Assembly: GCA_021298575.1 (NCBI GenBank)
Contig: JAJTFM010000024.1
Location: 1-49,992 of the forward strand
Source: Saprospiraceae bacterium
GTDB lineage: Bacteria > Bacteroidota > Bacteroidia > Chitinophagales > Saprospiraceae
DNA: 49,992 nucleotides
Direction of reading: 5' to 3'
Each line of letters begins with the position of its first letter. Position 1 is the first letter of the stretch. This document shows positions 17,922 to 27,863 of this stretch, piece after piece. A program made the position numbers and the translations under genes. Below the pieces are notes generated by a model. It was not told the origin of the DNA. It worked only from the letters and a program-made list of their open reading frames with translations, and ran no database searches.

Positions 17922-19262
17922 ATGACTGGTTTCCTGGGTATTGTTCTTATTCTTGGTCTGGCGTATCTGCTGTCCAATAACCGCAAGGCTATTAACTACC
18001 GCACGGTCGGTATGGGCCTCCTGCTTCAGACGGTACTTGCCGTCTTCATCCTGAAAGTTCCTTTGGGAAAAATGATGTTCGAAAAACTGGGGCAGGCTGT
18101 TACCAAAGTACTCAATTTCAGCGACGATGGTGCGCAGTTCGTATTCGGTATTCTGGCCGATCAGGTAGCATTCGGCAACGTACTGGCTGCAACAGCCGCC
18201 AACCCCGAAATCGGCCCACAGCCCTGGAATACCGACAGTCTTGGAAATCCGGCCTTCTATGGAGGATTCATATTCTTCTTCAAGATTATCCCGACAATCA
18301 TTTTTGTAGCCTGCCTGGTGAATATTTTCTACCACCTCGGCATCATCCAGCGGGTGGTGGAAGTATTGGCAAAGGGGATGAATTTTTTCATGCGCGTAAG
18401 CGGCGCCGAATCGCTCAGCAATATCTCCAGTGCGTTCGTTGGTCAGGTGGAGGCTCAGATTATGATCAAACCCTATCTGCGGGGTATGACGATGTCGGAG
18501 CTCATGGCTTCCATGACCGGCAGTTTTGCCTGTATCGCTGGCGGTGTGATGGCAACCTACATCCTTTTCGGTGTCAAGGCAGAGTATCTGATTGCAGCGA
18601 GTATCATGGCCGCTCCGGGAGCCCTGGCTATTGCCAAGATTATGCACCCCGAAACGGAGCCATCCGAGACAAAGGGCGTTGTCAAACTGAAAGTGGGCAA
18701 GGAGCACTCCAATATTGTAGATGCCATTTCTGCCGGCTGCTCCGACGGACTCAAGGTAGGCCTGAATGTACTGGCTATGTTGGTGGGCTTTCTCGCACTG
18801 ATTGCCCTGATTAATTTTCTGCTTCTCAAAGTAGGTGGTTCAATGAATTATATCGGTCTGACCAAAGATGTACTCTTCGGCTGGGATCCGTGTACGCTCA
18901 GCCTGAATACTGTTCTGGGCAGCCTGTTCTCGGTTTTTGCCTGGTCAATGGGCGTACCTTGGGCAGAAGCCTCGCAGGCGGGCGCACTCATGGGCACGAA
19001 ACTGGTAGCCAATGAATTCGTGGCGTATCTGCAACTCAAGGATATCATCGCCTCAGAAGCACTTTCACCCAAAACAATCGCAATCGTCAGTTTTGCACTA
19101 TGCGGTTTTGCCAACTTTGGCTCGGTAGGTATTCAGATTGGCGGTATTTCCGCGCTGGAACCCTCCAGGAGGGCCGATCTGGCCAAACTCGGATTCCGTG
19201 CCCTGATTGCAGGTACACTGGCATCCTACCTTTCTGCAACACTTGCCGGACTGATGTTCTAA
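17922..19262 (+). CDS. Concentrative nucleoside transporter (NupC/CNT family)
   Basis: 446 residues, with about ten helices. It has the CNT signature blocks: GVSMPWAEA-like GVPWAEASQAGALMG, GTKLVANEFVAYLQL and CGFANFGSVGIQIGG. The family imports nucleosides coupled to Na+ or H+. The divergent udk gene gives a coherent salvage pair. The FAH-family gene starts 15 bp downstream and may be co-transcribed, although its chemistry is unrelated. The segment between helices three and four is somewhat longer than in E. coli NupC, as is common in Bacteroidota members. Confidence 0.93.
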   Translation: MTGFLGIVLILGLAYLLSNNRKAINYRTVGMGLLLQTVLAVFILKVPLGKMMFEKLGQAVTKVLNFSDDGAQFVFGILADQVAFGNVLAATAANPEIGPQPWNTDSLGNPAFYGGFIFFFKIIPTIIFVACLVNIFYHLGIIQRVVEVLAKGMNFFMRVSGAESLSNISSAFVGQVEAQIMIKPYLRGMTMSELMASMTGSFACIAGGVMATYILFGVKAEYLIAASIMAAPGALAIAKIMHPETEPSETKGVVKLKVGKEHSNIVDAISAGCSDGLKVGLNVLAMLVGFLALIALINFLLLKVGGSMNYIGLTKDVLFGWDPCTLSLNTVLGSLFSVFAWSMGVPWAEASQAGALMGTKLVANEFVAYLQLKDIIASEALSPKTIAIVSFALCGFANFGSVGIQIGGISALEPSRRADLAKLGFRALIAGTLASYLSATLAGLMF

Positions 19263-19277
19263 ACGATTTCAGGAGAA

Positions 19278-19892
19278 ATGAAGATATTTTGCATTGGCAG
19301 AAATTATGTTGATCACGCCAAAGAGCTCAACAACCCGGTTCCTACCACGGAGCCGCTCATTTTTATGAAGCCCCCCACGGCACTGCTAATCAGCAACAGG
19401 CCGTTCTATCACCCCGATTACAGCAACAATATTCACTATGAGGGGGAAATTGTGCTTCGCATCTGTAAGAATGGTCGTTCGGTTCAGCCCGAATTCGCCT
19501 CGCGCTACTATGATGCTGTCGCTTTCGGGATTGATTTCACGGCCCGTGATATTCAGGACAGACTGAAGGCGAAAGGACAACCCTGGGAAATTGCCAAGGG
19601 CTTCGACCGCTCGGCACCGCTCAGTAAATTTGTCCCGCTCACCGACCTGAAAGACCCGGCAGCCATTGATTTCCAACTCCTGAAGAATGGAGAGGTAGTT
19701 CAGCATGGCAACACAAAAGATCTTATTTTCTCTTTTGATACGCTGATCTGCCACATTTCGCGCTATTTCACGCTACACACGGGCGACTATGTGTTCACGG
19801 GTACGCCCGCGGGCGTGGGCCCCATACAAATTGGCGATACGCTCGACGGTTATATCGAAGGTCAACACCTGCTGCAGTGTAAAATAAAATAG
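19278..19892 (+). CDS. Fumarylacetoacetate hydrolase family protein (acylpyruvase-like)
   Basis: 204 residues, the short single-domain FAH form. Conserved features are the opening CIGRNYVDHAKEL, FMKPPTAL, the metal-binding HYEGEIVLRI and GIDFTARDIQ, and FTGTPAGVGPI near the C-terminus. This form resembles YcgM/FAHD1, which cleave acylpyruvates or decarboxylate oxaloacetate. It is cytoplasmic. The gene ends 10 bp from the convergent patatin pseudogene. Confidence 0.9.
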   Translation: MKIFCIGRNYVDHAKELNNPVPTTEPLIFMKPPTALLISNRPFYHPDYSNNIHYEGEIVLRICKNGRSVQPEFASRYYDAVAFGIDFTARDIQDRLKAKGQPWEIAKGFDRSAPLSKFVPLTDLKDPAAIDFQLLKNGEVVQHGNTKDLIFSFDTLICHISRYFTLHTGDYVFTGTPAGVGPIQIGDTLDGYIEGQHLLQCKIK

Positions 19893-19902
19893 CTTTTCAA
19901 GC

Positions 19903-22900
19903 TCATGCCACCTCCTGAAGCGGGTCGAACCTGACTTTCGGTGCAGCCTGCTTCCCGATATGCTCGCCCAGCATCCGGTACGCCTCAAACTGTACCTCGT
20001 CGAAAAACTGGTCGGTCGTACTGTGGTGTGGGAAGTGCGGGTTCTTTTTGTGGTAGTTCAGTACAAATACCGGTGCCGAACTGTTCGTGTCGTGTTGCCC
20101 GGAGGTTTTGTCCTCGCTGAACACCTCCCGTATGGCATCCGGTGAACCGATGGAGGATTTCATGTAAATCAGCTGACCCTTTCTGATACTGACCTTTGTG
20201 CCGCCGTCGGCTGTCCGGGCTACATCATTATATGTAATCGTACCAACAGCCACGCTCGACGGACTGTAATACGTACCCTGTGGTCCTTCAATGGGTATCA
20301 GTCTGGACAGGTCAATGGAAATATCGGCGTTATAAACCGATTTGGCCAGCCTGACAGCCTGATTGAACGAATCGAATGAAAATTCGCCATCTTCTTCAAA
20401 GTCAGCCACCACAATCGTGCAGCACTGGCGCTGGATAAGTGGCAGCCTGATTGAACGAATCGAATGAAAATTCGCCATCTTCTTCAAAGTCAGCCACCAC
20501 AATCGTGCAGCACTGGCGCTGGATAAGTGGCAGCAGACCGAGATTGTCGCCAGTATGCCCACCATCAGAGACATAAATCCGGGGACTGTTAGTTCCCAGG
20601 CTTCCGGTCAGCTCCCTGCCAATGTAATACAGCCAGAACGGGTTCCGATAACACCAGTTGGCCCAAAGTCTTTTTATCTTTAACTTCCAGTTGAAACCGG
20701 TTGTTTCCCGGATGAGCTGTTCATCCATCTGTTTCCGATTGAAAAATGCTCTGGGATTGTCTATCCAGTAACCTGTTCTGAAATTGAACAGCGTCATGTA
20801 AAAATTGGAAGCTGCAAATCCGAGTGGTCCCATACCGCTCGAAACGGCTGCTGCCGAAATAGCCATGGCGGTACTGAGCTTTGCCGAACCGTAGTGATAA
20901 TCCCTGGTACTGGCGTATCCTGTTGAACGGGAGCCTATATAAAATTTGGAAAAAATGAAATGTTCACTTTTCAGCGTCTTGGCTGAAAGGTCGTGCGATC
21001 CCTGCATGTTCAGCGCTGTCAGCAGCAGGTGATAGGGGGCCTTGTAACTGCCCTCCCCAAGGTCTGCCAGCCTGATATCTCCATGGTTTCTCATGGTTAC
21101 CCGTTGCAGACTGTTTCTGCCGGCAGGAGATGAGACGGGAGAAGAGACCTTGCCAATTGTTCTCAGATATGCTTCCGACAGACGATCCCGGTAAAAAAAA
21201 TGGAGAGAGGTATCATTGGCATTCACCACAAATCCCAGAAATATGAGCAACAGGGAGCCGCCGAGGAACAGGAAAAAGAGCAGGGCTGTTCTCGCATTGC
21301 CGGGAAATAAACTTTCCATGCCGGGCGATTTAACATACAGCCATTCCTCAAAATTGAGTATTCCCACTGAAACCCAGGCAAAAGCAAGTCCCGTGAACAA
21401 AAATATGGTCATGTTCAACAGTGGATTCTGAAGCCGTTTCATCAGATTGGAAATCATCCCTTTTTTATCGGCAAAAGACTGTACAGTAAAGTAGTACGCT
21501 GCTGCCACAGGTAACAGGGATAAAGACAGCTTCAGAGCAATACCGTGTTCGCCGAACAACAATACAATCGCCAATGGGAAAATTACGGTGACCAGAATCA
21601 TCAGGAGTGCTCCCCCCTGCATCCCTGAATAAAATGAGCGGTATAGCCATCCACTCACTTTCTCGTGATTATGCGAGTTGATGAAATACATGTTGACCAG
21701 ATGCAGCGCGACGTACAAACCGACTGAAAAGCACAGCGGGAGAGCTAACATCACGAAGAAATTGAAATCCGGATTCAGCCATGTCATGCAGGCAGTAGTA
21801 ACGTAAGCAATAAAGGGCACCGCAATCAGTCCGATAATGAAGAAACTTCTGATTAGCGGACTTTCCAGCAGGTCGAGCATATCCTGCTCCGGCTTTCTTT
21901 CATATATCCGGCCTTTGTCGGGGTTGCCCTCCTGTATGTTTTGTTCGTCCTGCTCCTGTTTAATAACCTTGAAAGGTATTCTGTGGGCCCACCAAAGGAA
22001 GAAAAAAGAAGTAACAGAGCCGACCAGTCCGAAAAGGAGTGCCAGCATCCAGTTTGCCCTGACCCCCATCCAGATCATATATAACTGAGGCTCCAGTTGA
22101 TTTTTAACCCACAGGCTCAACTGTTCGTATGTACTTACCGGCTGCCTGGATTTCAGCAACTTGTCAAGTGGCTTGTAATAACTGCCGGTATCAATTTTCG
22201 GTTGTTCCGACGGTATTTCTCTCCCTGTATTTATCCATTTTTCACTGTCAAGTCTGAACTCGGCAAGACGCAGTGAATCGTTGTATGCCTGTAATTTGCT
22301 GGCCATTGGTGCGGGTTCCCGCAGTACTTTCATGAAATTTCCTCCCGACATCACCGACAGAAGCAGGTGGTGCAGTACCACTACTGTACAGAGAACCATC
22401 AGGAATATGGAGACATTGGTGACCACACCACCAAAAACAGCACCAACCAGTCTGTGCAAATCCCAGTCTTTGATGCTTCTGTGCGGCGCCAGATACTCAC
22501 CGTGCTGACGCAGGTGCATCAGTTGCTGTCTGGCATTCAGTCTGGCTTTTTCTGCCTCTTCATATTCATACACCTCGTTGGTAAAGGGAGAGTTGTGTCC
22601 CTCAAGCCCGTAATCAGATACATTAAAACGCTGGTTGTTATTCCTGATTTCCTCAGGCGCGTTTTTCTTGGTGCGCACCTCCGGCTCTCTGCTTAACAGT
22701 GAACTCAGACAGGAACCAATATATCCGCCTCCCGAAACGGTACTCATATAGTCGAATCGCTTCATTACCCCCTCTCTGATAAATGCCTGTATCATCCCTA
22801 ATCCAAGGGTGGCTGAGCGAATACCACCACCCGAGATACAGATACCTGTCAGATTATCTCTGCGGACAGGCTCCTCAATCCCGTTTGCCAGACGATGCTC

Positions 22901-22987
22901 TTTCAGGTAATGCTCCGTTTCGCAACGGATAACATCTTCTGTCCTGTTCAGGTAGGGTGGTAGTACCGGTTTTTCTTTGTTGCTCAT
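19903..22987 (-). pseudogene. Membrane patatin-like phospholipase, frameshifted by an 88-bp tandem duplication
   Basis: The frame that starts at 22987 encodes 861 residues. It has the patatin oxyanion motif GGGIRS (53-58), nucleophile Ser85 in TVSGGGYIG, and catalytic Asp808 in SDGGHTGDN. Between them lie about eight hydrophobic segments (from about 190 to 600). Shortly after Asp808 the frame is shifted by an exact 88-bp tandem duplication (20355-20530) and ends at 20402. The original C-terminal 140 or so residues continue in another frame to 19903. Removing one 88-bp copy restores a single frame of 998 residues, which is direct evidence for the lesion. The catalytic pair is still encoded, so a truncated active product is possible. 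A sequencing or assembly artefact is the main alternative. An OmpA-type gene lies 54 bp upstream on the same strand. Confidence 0.85.
20355..20530. repeat. Exact 88-bp tandem duplication
   Basis: Bases 20355-20442 and 20443-20530 are identical by eye. The four bases after the second copy (CAGC) again match the start of the unit, so the junction has short homology. 88 is not a multiple of three, so the host patatin gene is shifted by one base. Confidence 0.95.
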
Positions 22988-23041
22988 ATTATGGCACGAT
23001 TAGAGGGCCAAGATAGGCAAATAACGTGTTTTCTGTATGTA

Positions 23042-24115
23042 TCAGCCCTGTTTGATGCTCAGAACCCGAATCTCTACCCGGCGGTTTTGCTGCTCCTGCT
23101 CCGAATTGTCGGGCTTGGGAAACAGCATTTCCTTGTTTCCGTATCCTTTATAGCTCATGCGCTCCGGTGGTATGCCATTTGCAAGCAGATAATCATATAC
23201 TACTCTGGCCCGTCTGGAAGACAACTCCCACTCCCATTTTTCCAGAAATGCCGGATTTACACCCGGATGGTTGATATGTCCGGCAATCTCCACCTGAAGA
23301 CCCGGATTTAACTGCATAAATCTGAGAATTTTGGGTAACTCGGGCTCACTTACCTTCAGGAGAACGGCCTGATTACCAATGAAAAACAGGTCACGCAAGA
23401 CCGCTTTCTCTCCCGCTTTGGCAGGCTTCAGCTCGATATCAGGACTGATCCGGTATTTTTTGTATAACTCCGGACTGCCGTATATTTTCATGATTTTATC
23501 CTGAAACATAAATCCTGCTGCCTGTATATCTGCTTTTATAACGCTGTCTTTGGGCAAGCGAACACTGTACATTCCGGAAGAATCGGTACGAACCGAGTCG
23601 CGGCGGGTTTTGGATCTAAATGTAATCAGTGCATCAGCAATTCCCCTCCCCGTTTCCGGATTATTAACATGTCCGGTCACATTACTCATTGGTACAACAC
23701 GAATAATCTCCAGCGTGGCTCTCCTATTGAGTTGTCTGCCCTCTTCAGTAGTATTGGAAGATAACGGCTTGTCTTCACCCTCGCCAGCCATTTCAATTTC
23801 CGTCGCAACCAGCCCGCGTGCCGTCAGCCCGGATCTCACCGACTCTGCACGGCGGGCCGAAAGAGCCTTGTTGGCAGATATACTCCCTATTGAGTCGGTA
23901 TGTGCGGTGATTCGGATGAAAAGCGCAAATGGATTGGCGCGCAATCCGGCAACCAGCGTATCTAGAACTGCATTGCCGGAACTGGTCAGTTCGGCCTTGC
24001 CCGAATCAAAATAAACGGAAGCCCGTTTTACCGTGTAAGTCGAGTCGAAAACTGACTGCGAAGATAATTCGGGAGAAAAAAACAGAAGAAAAATCAGTAA
24101 TTTGGAGTATTTCAT
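23042..24115 (-). CDS. OmpA-family protein with two OmpA-like domains
   Basis: 357 residues with a signal peptide (about 1-19). An N-terminal OmpA-like domain (about 30-138) shows VYFDSGKAEL and RAESVRSGL, ending LNRRATLEI. A carboxypeptidase-regulatory-like beta domain follows (about 143-200). A second OmpA-like domain (about 240-355) ends QNRRVEIRVL. Such domains bind peptidoglycan diaminopimelate and tether the envelope. Two copies flanking a beta domain is an uncommon but known Bacteroidota layout. The second copy has EIAGHINHPG where the usual motif is GHTD, so its peptidoglycan binding may be altered. Confidence 0.85.
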   Translation of the reverse strand: MKYSKLLIFLLFFSPELSSQSVFDSTYTVKRASVYFDSGKAELTSSGNAVLDTLVAGLRANPFALFIRITAHTDSIGSISANKALSARRAESVRSGLTARGLVATEIEMAGEGEDKPLSSNTTEEGRQLNRRATLEIIRVVPMSNVTGHVNNPETGRGIADALITFRSKTRRDSVRTDSSGMYSVRLPKDSVIKADIQAAGFMFQDKIMKIYGSPELYKKYRISPDIELKPAKAGEKAVLRDLFFIGNQAVLLKVSEPELPKILRFMQLNPGLQVEIAGHINHPGVNPAFLEKWEWELSSRRARVVYDYLLANGIPPERMSYKGYGNKEMLFPKPDNSEQEQQNRRVEIRVLSIKQG

Positions 24116-24425
24116 AAGTACAGTTTTGAGTGTAACCAGTTGATGTCAGTATGGGAAGTTACATCGTCTGAGACTTACCGGCATTATTGTCCGGATTCCG
24201 TATTCAGACTATTTATCAGCGTGTAATTCTGTATTGTTAACGAATAAAATATAGAATATTGTATTAGGCCGTTTTTTTATGCTATTATTTATTTTTTTGA
24301 GATGCGCTGTGTTTTCCTGCTTACGTCAGGTTAGTGATGTTTTTGTCGGATCTGTGACTTGTATGCTGTAATACAACAATTTTTTAATACACCTATCTGA
24401 TTTTGCCCGTAAATTTGTGCCGCAA
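24116..24425. other. 310-bp intergenic region with divergent promoters
   Basis: An AT-rich stretch (about 24230-24310) lies between the divergent OmpA gene and the Cys-rich gene. I see no ORF with coding character and no clear hairpin. TAAATTTG at 24410-24417 is an exact TAnnTTTG -7 element for the downstream gene. Confidence 0.5.
24410..24417 (+). promoter_or_regulatory. -7 promoter element TAAATTTG
   Basis: Exact match to TAnnTTTG, ending 8 nt before the ATG at 24426. It probably drives the Cys-rich gene and the TonB receptor locus, with a very short leader. It also argues against the GTG at 24417 as start, since that codon overlaps the element. Confidence 0.5.
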
Positions 24426-24887
24426 ATGGCAAGCAAGTCACTAAAAGCAATCGTTTGGCTTTGGGCCCTCACGTTATCCGCCTCCACGATGGGTGTGAGC
24501 GTGCAGCAGATTTATTGCTATTGCATGGGGCAAACAACGGTAGGTATCTTTGAAGCCGAAGATGCTTGCACTTCCCGTCCGGAGGAAAATGCCTGTTGCA
24601 GAAAATCTGCCCGCTCCTGCTGCTCCAAACCGGAAAAAAGTGAATCTGGTCACGGTTGTACCAGCAAGACTACCCGGGTTTTTCAACTAAAGACGGAGTT
24701 CACTGCCGAGAAGAAGGGCGATCCATTGCCCGCAGCCTCTGATCTGGCTCCGGTTCAGGTGCCATCTCTGACTGTGGTCGTTCCACAGGTTATAAAATCA
24801 GGTTATCCTGCCCTTCCACCACTGACACATTCTCCACCCTTGTCGGGCCGGCAGATGTGTATCCGGTATGGTGTTTTTCGCTGTTAG
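24426..24887 (+). CDS. Small Cys-rich exported protein, resembling the HYC_CC_PP group
   Basis: 153 residues from the ATG at 24426. An N-terminal hydrophobic segment (about 8-24) looks like a signal peptide. Eight Cys lie between residues 31 and 78 (CYC at 31-33, C48, CC at 57-58, CC at 65-66, C78) and two near the C-terminus. The order of YC, CC, CC and a Pro-rich tail recalls the HYC_CC_PP small proteins of Bacteroidota, found beside TonB receptors. The Cys pairs could bind a soft metal such as copper, or form disulfides. The TonB receptor starts 85 bp downstream. The family name is recalled rather than tested, so function is tentative. Confidence 0.65.
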   Translation: MASKSLKAIVWLWALTLSASTMGVSVQQIYCYCMGQTTVGIFEAEDACTSRPEENACCRKSARSCCSKPEKSESGHGCTSKTTRVFQLKTEFTAEKKGDPLPAASDLAPVQVPSLTVVVPQVIKSGYPALPPLTHSPPLSGRQMCIRYGVFRC

Positions 24888-24972
24888 ATGTCCGAACTGT
24901 GAGGTGTGTTAACCTCGTACTGTGATTGCTTTTCAGCAGTTCAACTCATTCTTTCAAGAACAAATTTCAGCG

Positions 24973-27225
24973 ATGAAAAAGATATTCTGGCTCCTTCCGG
25001 GCCTTCTCCTCCTGTTACAAGGATCTCTCTATGCACAAATTACTGAACTAACCGGTCTGGTTACCAATGACAAGGAAGAAATCCTGATTGGTGCATCCGT
25101 CTTCTGGAAAGATACCCGTCAGGGTACCACTACTGATGCCGAGGGGCGTTTCAGACTCAAGAGCCGGCCCGACGCAGCCGTTTTGGTGGTACAGTACGCC
25201 GGACACACTCCTGCTGAAGTAGAGGTGATGCCTGATGAAAACAATATATGGATTGAAGTTGCCGGTATCACCCAGCTTCAGGAAGTAACTGTATCCGGCA
25301 AGGGGTTCGACAATCGTATATCCACCATAGAAACCCGCAATATAGAAAGTATCAGCAGCAAGGAGCTCCGGAAAGCACCCTGCTGCAATCTCTCTGAAAG
25401 TTTTCAGACCAACGGCGCCATTGACGTCACATACCCGAATGCGCTCACGGGCGTGAAAGAAATTCAGCTGCTCGGGTTGCGCGGTATTTACAGCCAGTTC
25501 CTCATTGAAAACCGGCCAACAATGACTGGTATAGCCACGCCATTCGCCTTTGAATATGTTCCAGGTACGTGGTTGAATGGTATTGTACTCGCCAAGGGTG
25601 CCAGCAGTGTGCGTACAGGAAATACAGGTATCACTGGGCAGGTCAATGTAGATCTGGTAAAGCCTCAGTCAGACAAGCCCGTATTCGTCAATGCCTTTAC
25701 CTCTTCCGAGGGCAGGGGAGAGCTGAATGTCCATCTGAACAAGAAGGGCGAATTTTTATCCTCCGGAATTTATCTGCACGGAAGTATCGTGGAAAACAAC
25801 TGGGATACGAATGACGATAATTTCAAAGATTCTCCCAACAGGCAACAGTTGAATGCCATGTACAGGGCTATCTACGACGGACCGCTCGGATGCGCACAGA
25901 TAAATGTACAGGCGCTGTCTGACAGAAGGCAGAGCGGGCAAATCCGCGAAAATCAGGCCGGACAGATTTTCCCTATTGACCAGCGCAACGACAGGGTAGA
26001 GGTGTGGGGCAAGTACGGTAAAGAGCAACTTTTCGGACAGCGGTTTATGGAGCTCGGCAATATTGTAAGTGCCTCCTGGCACAGGGCCAATTCGCTTTTT
26101 GGCAAAAACGGTTATCAGGCTGAGCAACGCTCTTTCTATTGGCAAACGCTCGTCGAGAATATCATCGGCAATACGAACAACAAAATTGTGGTGGCCCCCT
26201 CCGTTCAGTACGATGATATCATTGAGTCGGTCAATGAAGACGATCTGAGCAGAAGGGAAACAGTAGCCGGGGTAATGGCAGAATATACCTTCAGCCGACC
26301 AACCCCCCGTATGGAAATACCTGATTTTGTGCTCGTACTGGGTGGAAGGATAGACCATAACAGCCGCTTTGGCTGGCAGGCTACTCCCAGGTTGAGCGCC
26401 CGATACAATTTTACTGAAAAAAGCGTGGTGCGTATCTCCGCCGGAAGGGGCTTCCGGTCGCCCAATCTGATTGCTGAAAATATCAGCCTCCTGGCTAGCA
26501 ACCGAACCCTGAAATTTGCCGATAACCTCGGCGCTGAAGAGGGCTGGAACTATGGAGCCAACTATACACAGGATTTCAAAATCGCCAACCGTCAGGCCAA
26601 TTTCAGCATTGATCTGTATCGCACTGATTTCGTACGCCAGATTATCGTTGATATGGAACAGGCTCCTGCGCAGTCCCCTCAGGGCGATCTCTTTCACTTC
26701 GCTTTTTACAATAACCCTGGCAAGTCATTCAGCAACAGCATGTTAGCCTATTTTCAGGTTAATCTCCTGAAAGGGCTGGATATTAAACTGGCATACAAAA
26801 TAAACGATGTGCGCGCCGAATTTGCCGATGGACAGCTCAAACGTATTCCACTGGTAGCAAGACAGCGCGGACTTGTCAATCTGGATTATACCACGCCGGA
26901 TAAAAAGTGGACACTGAATACCTACATGCAGGTAATTGGTGTACAGCGCCTCCCCGACAACTCGTTCGTTCCGCACGATTATGTTCACCACTTCCCGGCA
27001 GAATCGCCGGTATTCGCCCTGTGGAATGCCCAGATTACCCGTAAAATAGGCGAAAAATGGGAGATTTACGGCGGATGTGAAAATATTACCGGGTACCAGC
27101 AGCACCACGCCATCATAGCAGCCAACGAACCTGAAAGCCCGTATTTCAACGGTGCACAAGTGTGGGCTCCGATGATGAGGCAGATCGGCTACCTGGGTGT
27201 ACGTTATTCACCAGCCGGACTCTAG
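24973..27225 (+). CDS. TonB-dependent receptor with N-terminal carboxypeptidase-like domain
   Basis: 750 residues from the ATG at 24973, which directly precedes a signal peptide (1-22, ending LYAQ). A longer GTG reading from 24922 would put 17 residues before it. A CarboxypepD_reg-like domain (about 25-105) precedes the plug (about 120-240) and a 22-strand-type barrel. The plug carries KAPCCNLSES with adjacent Cys137-Cys138, a feature I associate with a receptor group sitting next to Cys-rich small proteins. It imports a ligand across the outer membrane using TonB energy. No SusD partner follows, so this is not a SusCD glycan system. A metal or metal-chelate ligand is inferred from the cysteines and the neighbour. 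Confidence 0.9.
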   Translation: MKKIFWLLPGLLLLLQGSLYAQITELTGLVTNDKEEILIGASVFWKDTRQGTTTDAEGRFRLKSRPDAAVLVVQYAGHTPAEVEVMPDENNIWIEVAGITQLQEVTVSGKGFDNRISTIETRNIESISSKELRKAPCCNLSESFQTNGAIDVTYPNALTGVKEIQLLGLRGIYSQFLIENRPTMTGIATPFAFEYVPGTWLNGIVLAKGASSVRTGNTGITGQVNVDLVKPQSDKPVFVNAFTSSEGRGELNVHLNKKGEFLSSGIYLHGSIVENNWDTNDDNFKDSPNRQQLNAMYRAIYDGPLGCAQINVQALSDRRQSGQIRENQAGQIFPIDQRNDRVEVWGKYGKEQLFGQRFMELGNIVSASWHRANSLFGKNGYQAEQRSFYWQTLVENIIGNTNNKIVVAPSVQYDDIIESVNEDDLSRRETVAGVMAEYTFSRPTPRMEIPDFVLVLGGRIDHNSRFGWQATPRLSARYNFTEKSVVRISAGRGFRSPNLIAENISLLASNRTLKFADNLGAEEGWNYGANYTQDFKIANRQANFSIDLYRTDFVRQIIVDMEQAPAQSPQGDLFHFAFYNNPGKSFSNSMLAYFQVNLLKGLDIKLAYKINDVRAEFADGQLKRIPLVARQRGLVNLDYTTPDKKWTLNTYMQVIGVQRLPDNSFVPHDYVHHFPAESPVFALWNAQITRKIGEKWEIYGGCENITGYQQHHAIIAANEPESPYFNGAQVWAPMMRQIGYLGVRYSPAGL

Positions 27226-27328
27226 GTGAGAATCATGAACACGCTTTGATTATTTTGTCGAAAAATTTCAGCCAGCCCCAACCTTTTTCAATTCTGTTAC
27301 GTCTATAACGGCGATATTAGCATCTGAA

Positions 27329-27853
27329 ATGAAAAATTATCTGGTCTGCGGCATTTTTATGCTGATATTGCTCTCGGGTTGTGAAAAACCCGAACGCCTG
27401 TTCTTCTCCGGCGACGGGAAGCGACCTGTTTATGTTTCAGAAACGGAGCTGAAAGATATCAGAAATGAACTGCCCGGCGCAGTACAACAGTCTGGCACCA
27501 TTTTTTTACGAGATACACTACTCTTCCTGCTCGACGAACAGCGCGGTGTTTTTGTTTACAGTCTGGCCGATACCCTGAATACGCGTGTTCTGACGTTTAT
27601 GAAAATACCCGCTGTCACTGATTTTGTCATTTCCGGCAATATCATGTATGCTGACAGCTGGCGTGATCTGGTGGTCATTGATATCTCCGACCTGTACCAG
27701 ATCAGAGAAACAAACAGAATCAGGGATGTAGTCACCCCGGCACTTTATCCCCCCGGCTACTTCGGTATATTTGAGTGTGTGGATGAATCCAGAGGTGCTG
27801 TTGTTGGCTGGGAAGATGCTTATCTTGAAAATGCACGATGTTCCACTTTCTAA
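27329..27853 (+). CDS. LVIVD-like repeat lipoprotein, short form
   Basis: 174 residues. A lipoprotein signal ends at the lipobox LLSGC (Cys18). The mature part has beta-propeller-like repeats of the LVIVD type: FLLDEQRGVFVYSLAD and IMYADSWRDLVVIDISDL. It ends with DESRGAVVGWE, as related proteins do at the same point, so it appears complete. The next gene encodes the continuation-type repeats with its own lipobox, 10 bp downstream. In related proteins both parts can be one chain. Function is unknown; probably an outer-membrane or periplasmic scaffold near the TonB receptor. Confidence 0.65.
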   Translation: MKNYLVCGIFMLILLSGCEKPERLFFSGDGKRPVYVSETELKDIRNELPGAVQQSGTIFLRDTLLFLLDEQRGVFVYSLADTLNTRVLTFMKIPAVTDFVISGNIMYADSWRDLVVIDISDLYQIRETNRIRDVVTPALYPPGYFGIFECVDESRGAVVGWEDAYLENARCSTF

Positions 27854-27863
27854 ATAATTCGCG

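Noticed and set aside
17810-17986. 59-residue N-terminal extension of uridine kinase
   Set aside because: It crosses the divergent promoter and overlaps the transporter gene. Uridine kinases begin just before the Walker A loop, as the 17809 start does.
20355-20530. Programmed frameshift in the patatin gene
   Set aside because: There is no slippery sequence; the shift is explained exactly by the 88-bp duplication.
19903-20574. Separate 223-residue minus-strand gene beginning inside the patatin gene
   Set aside because: Its first 45 or so residues are the duplicated patatin region read out of frame. The rest is the patatin C-terminus. It is the displaced end of one gene, not an independent gene.
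27226-27250. Third degenerate copy of the repeat end (GAGAATCATGAACACGCTT)
   Set aside because: It resembles the element end after the TonB receptor stop, but with several mismatches and no partner. A chance match cannot be excluded.
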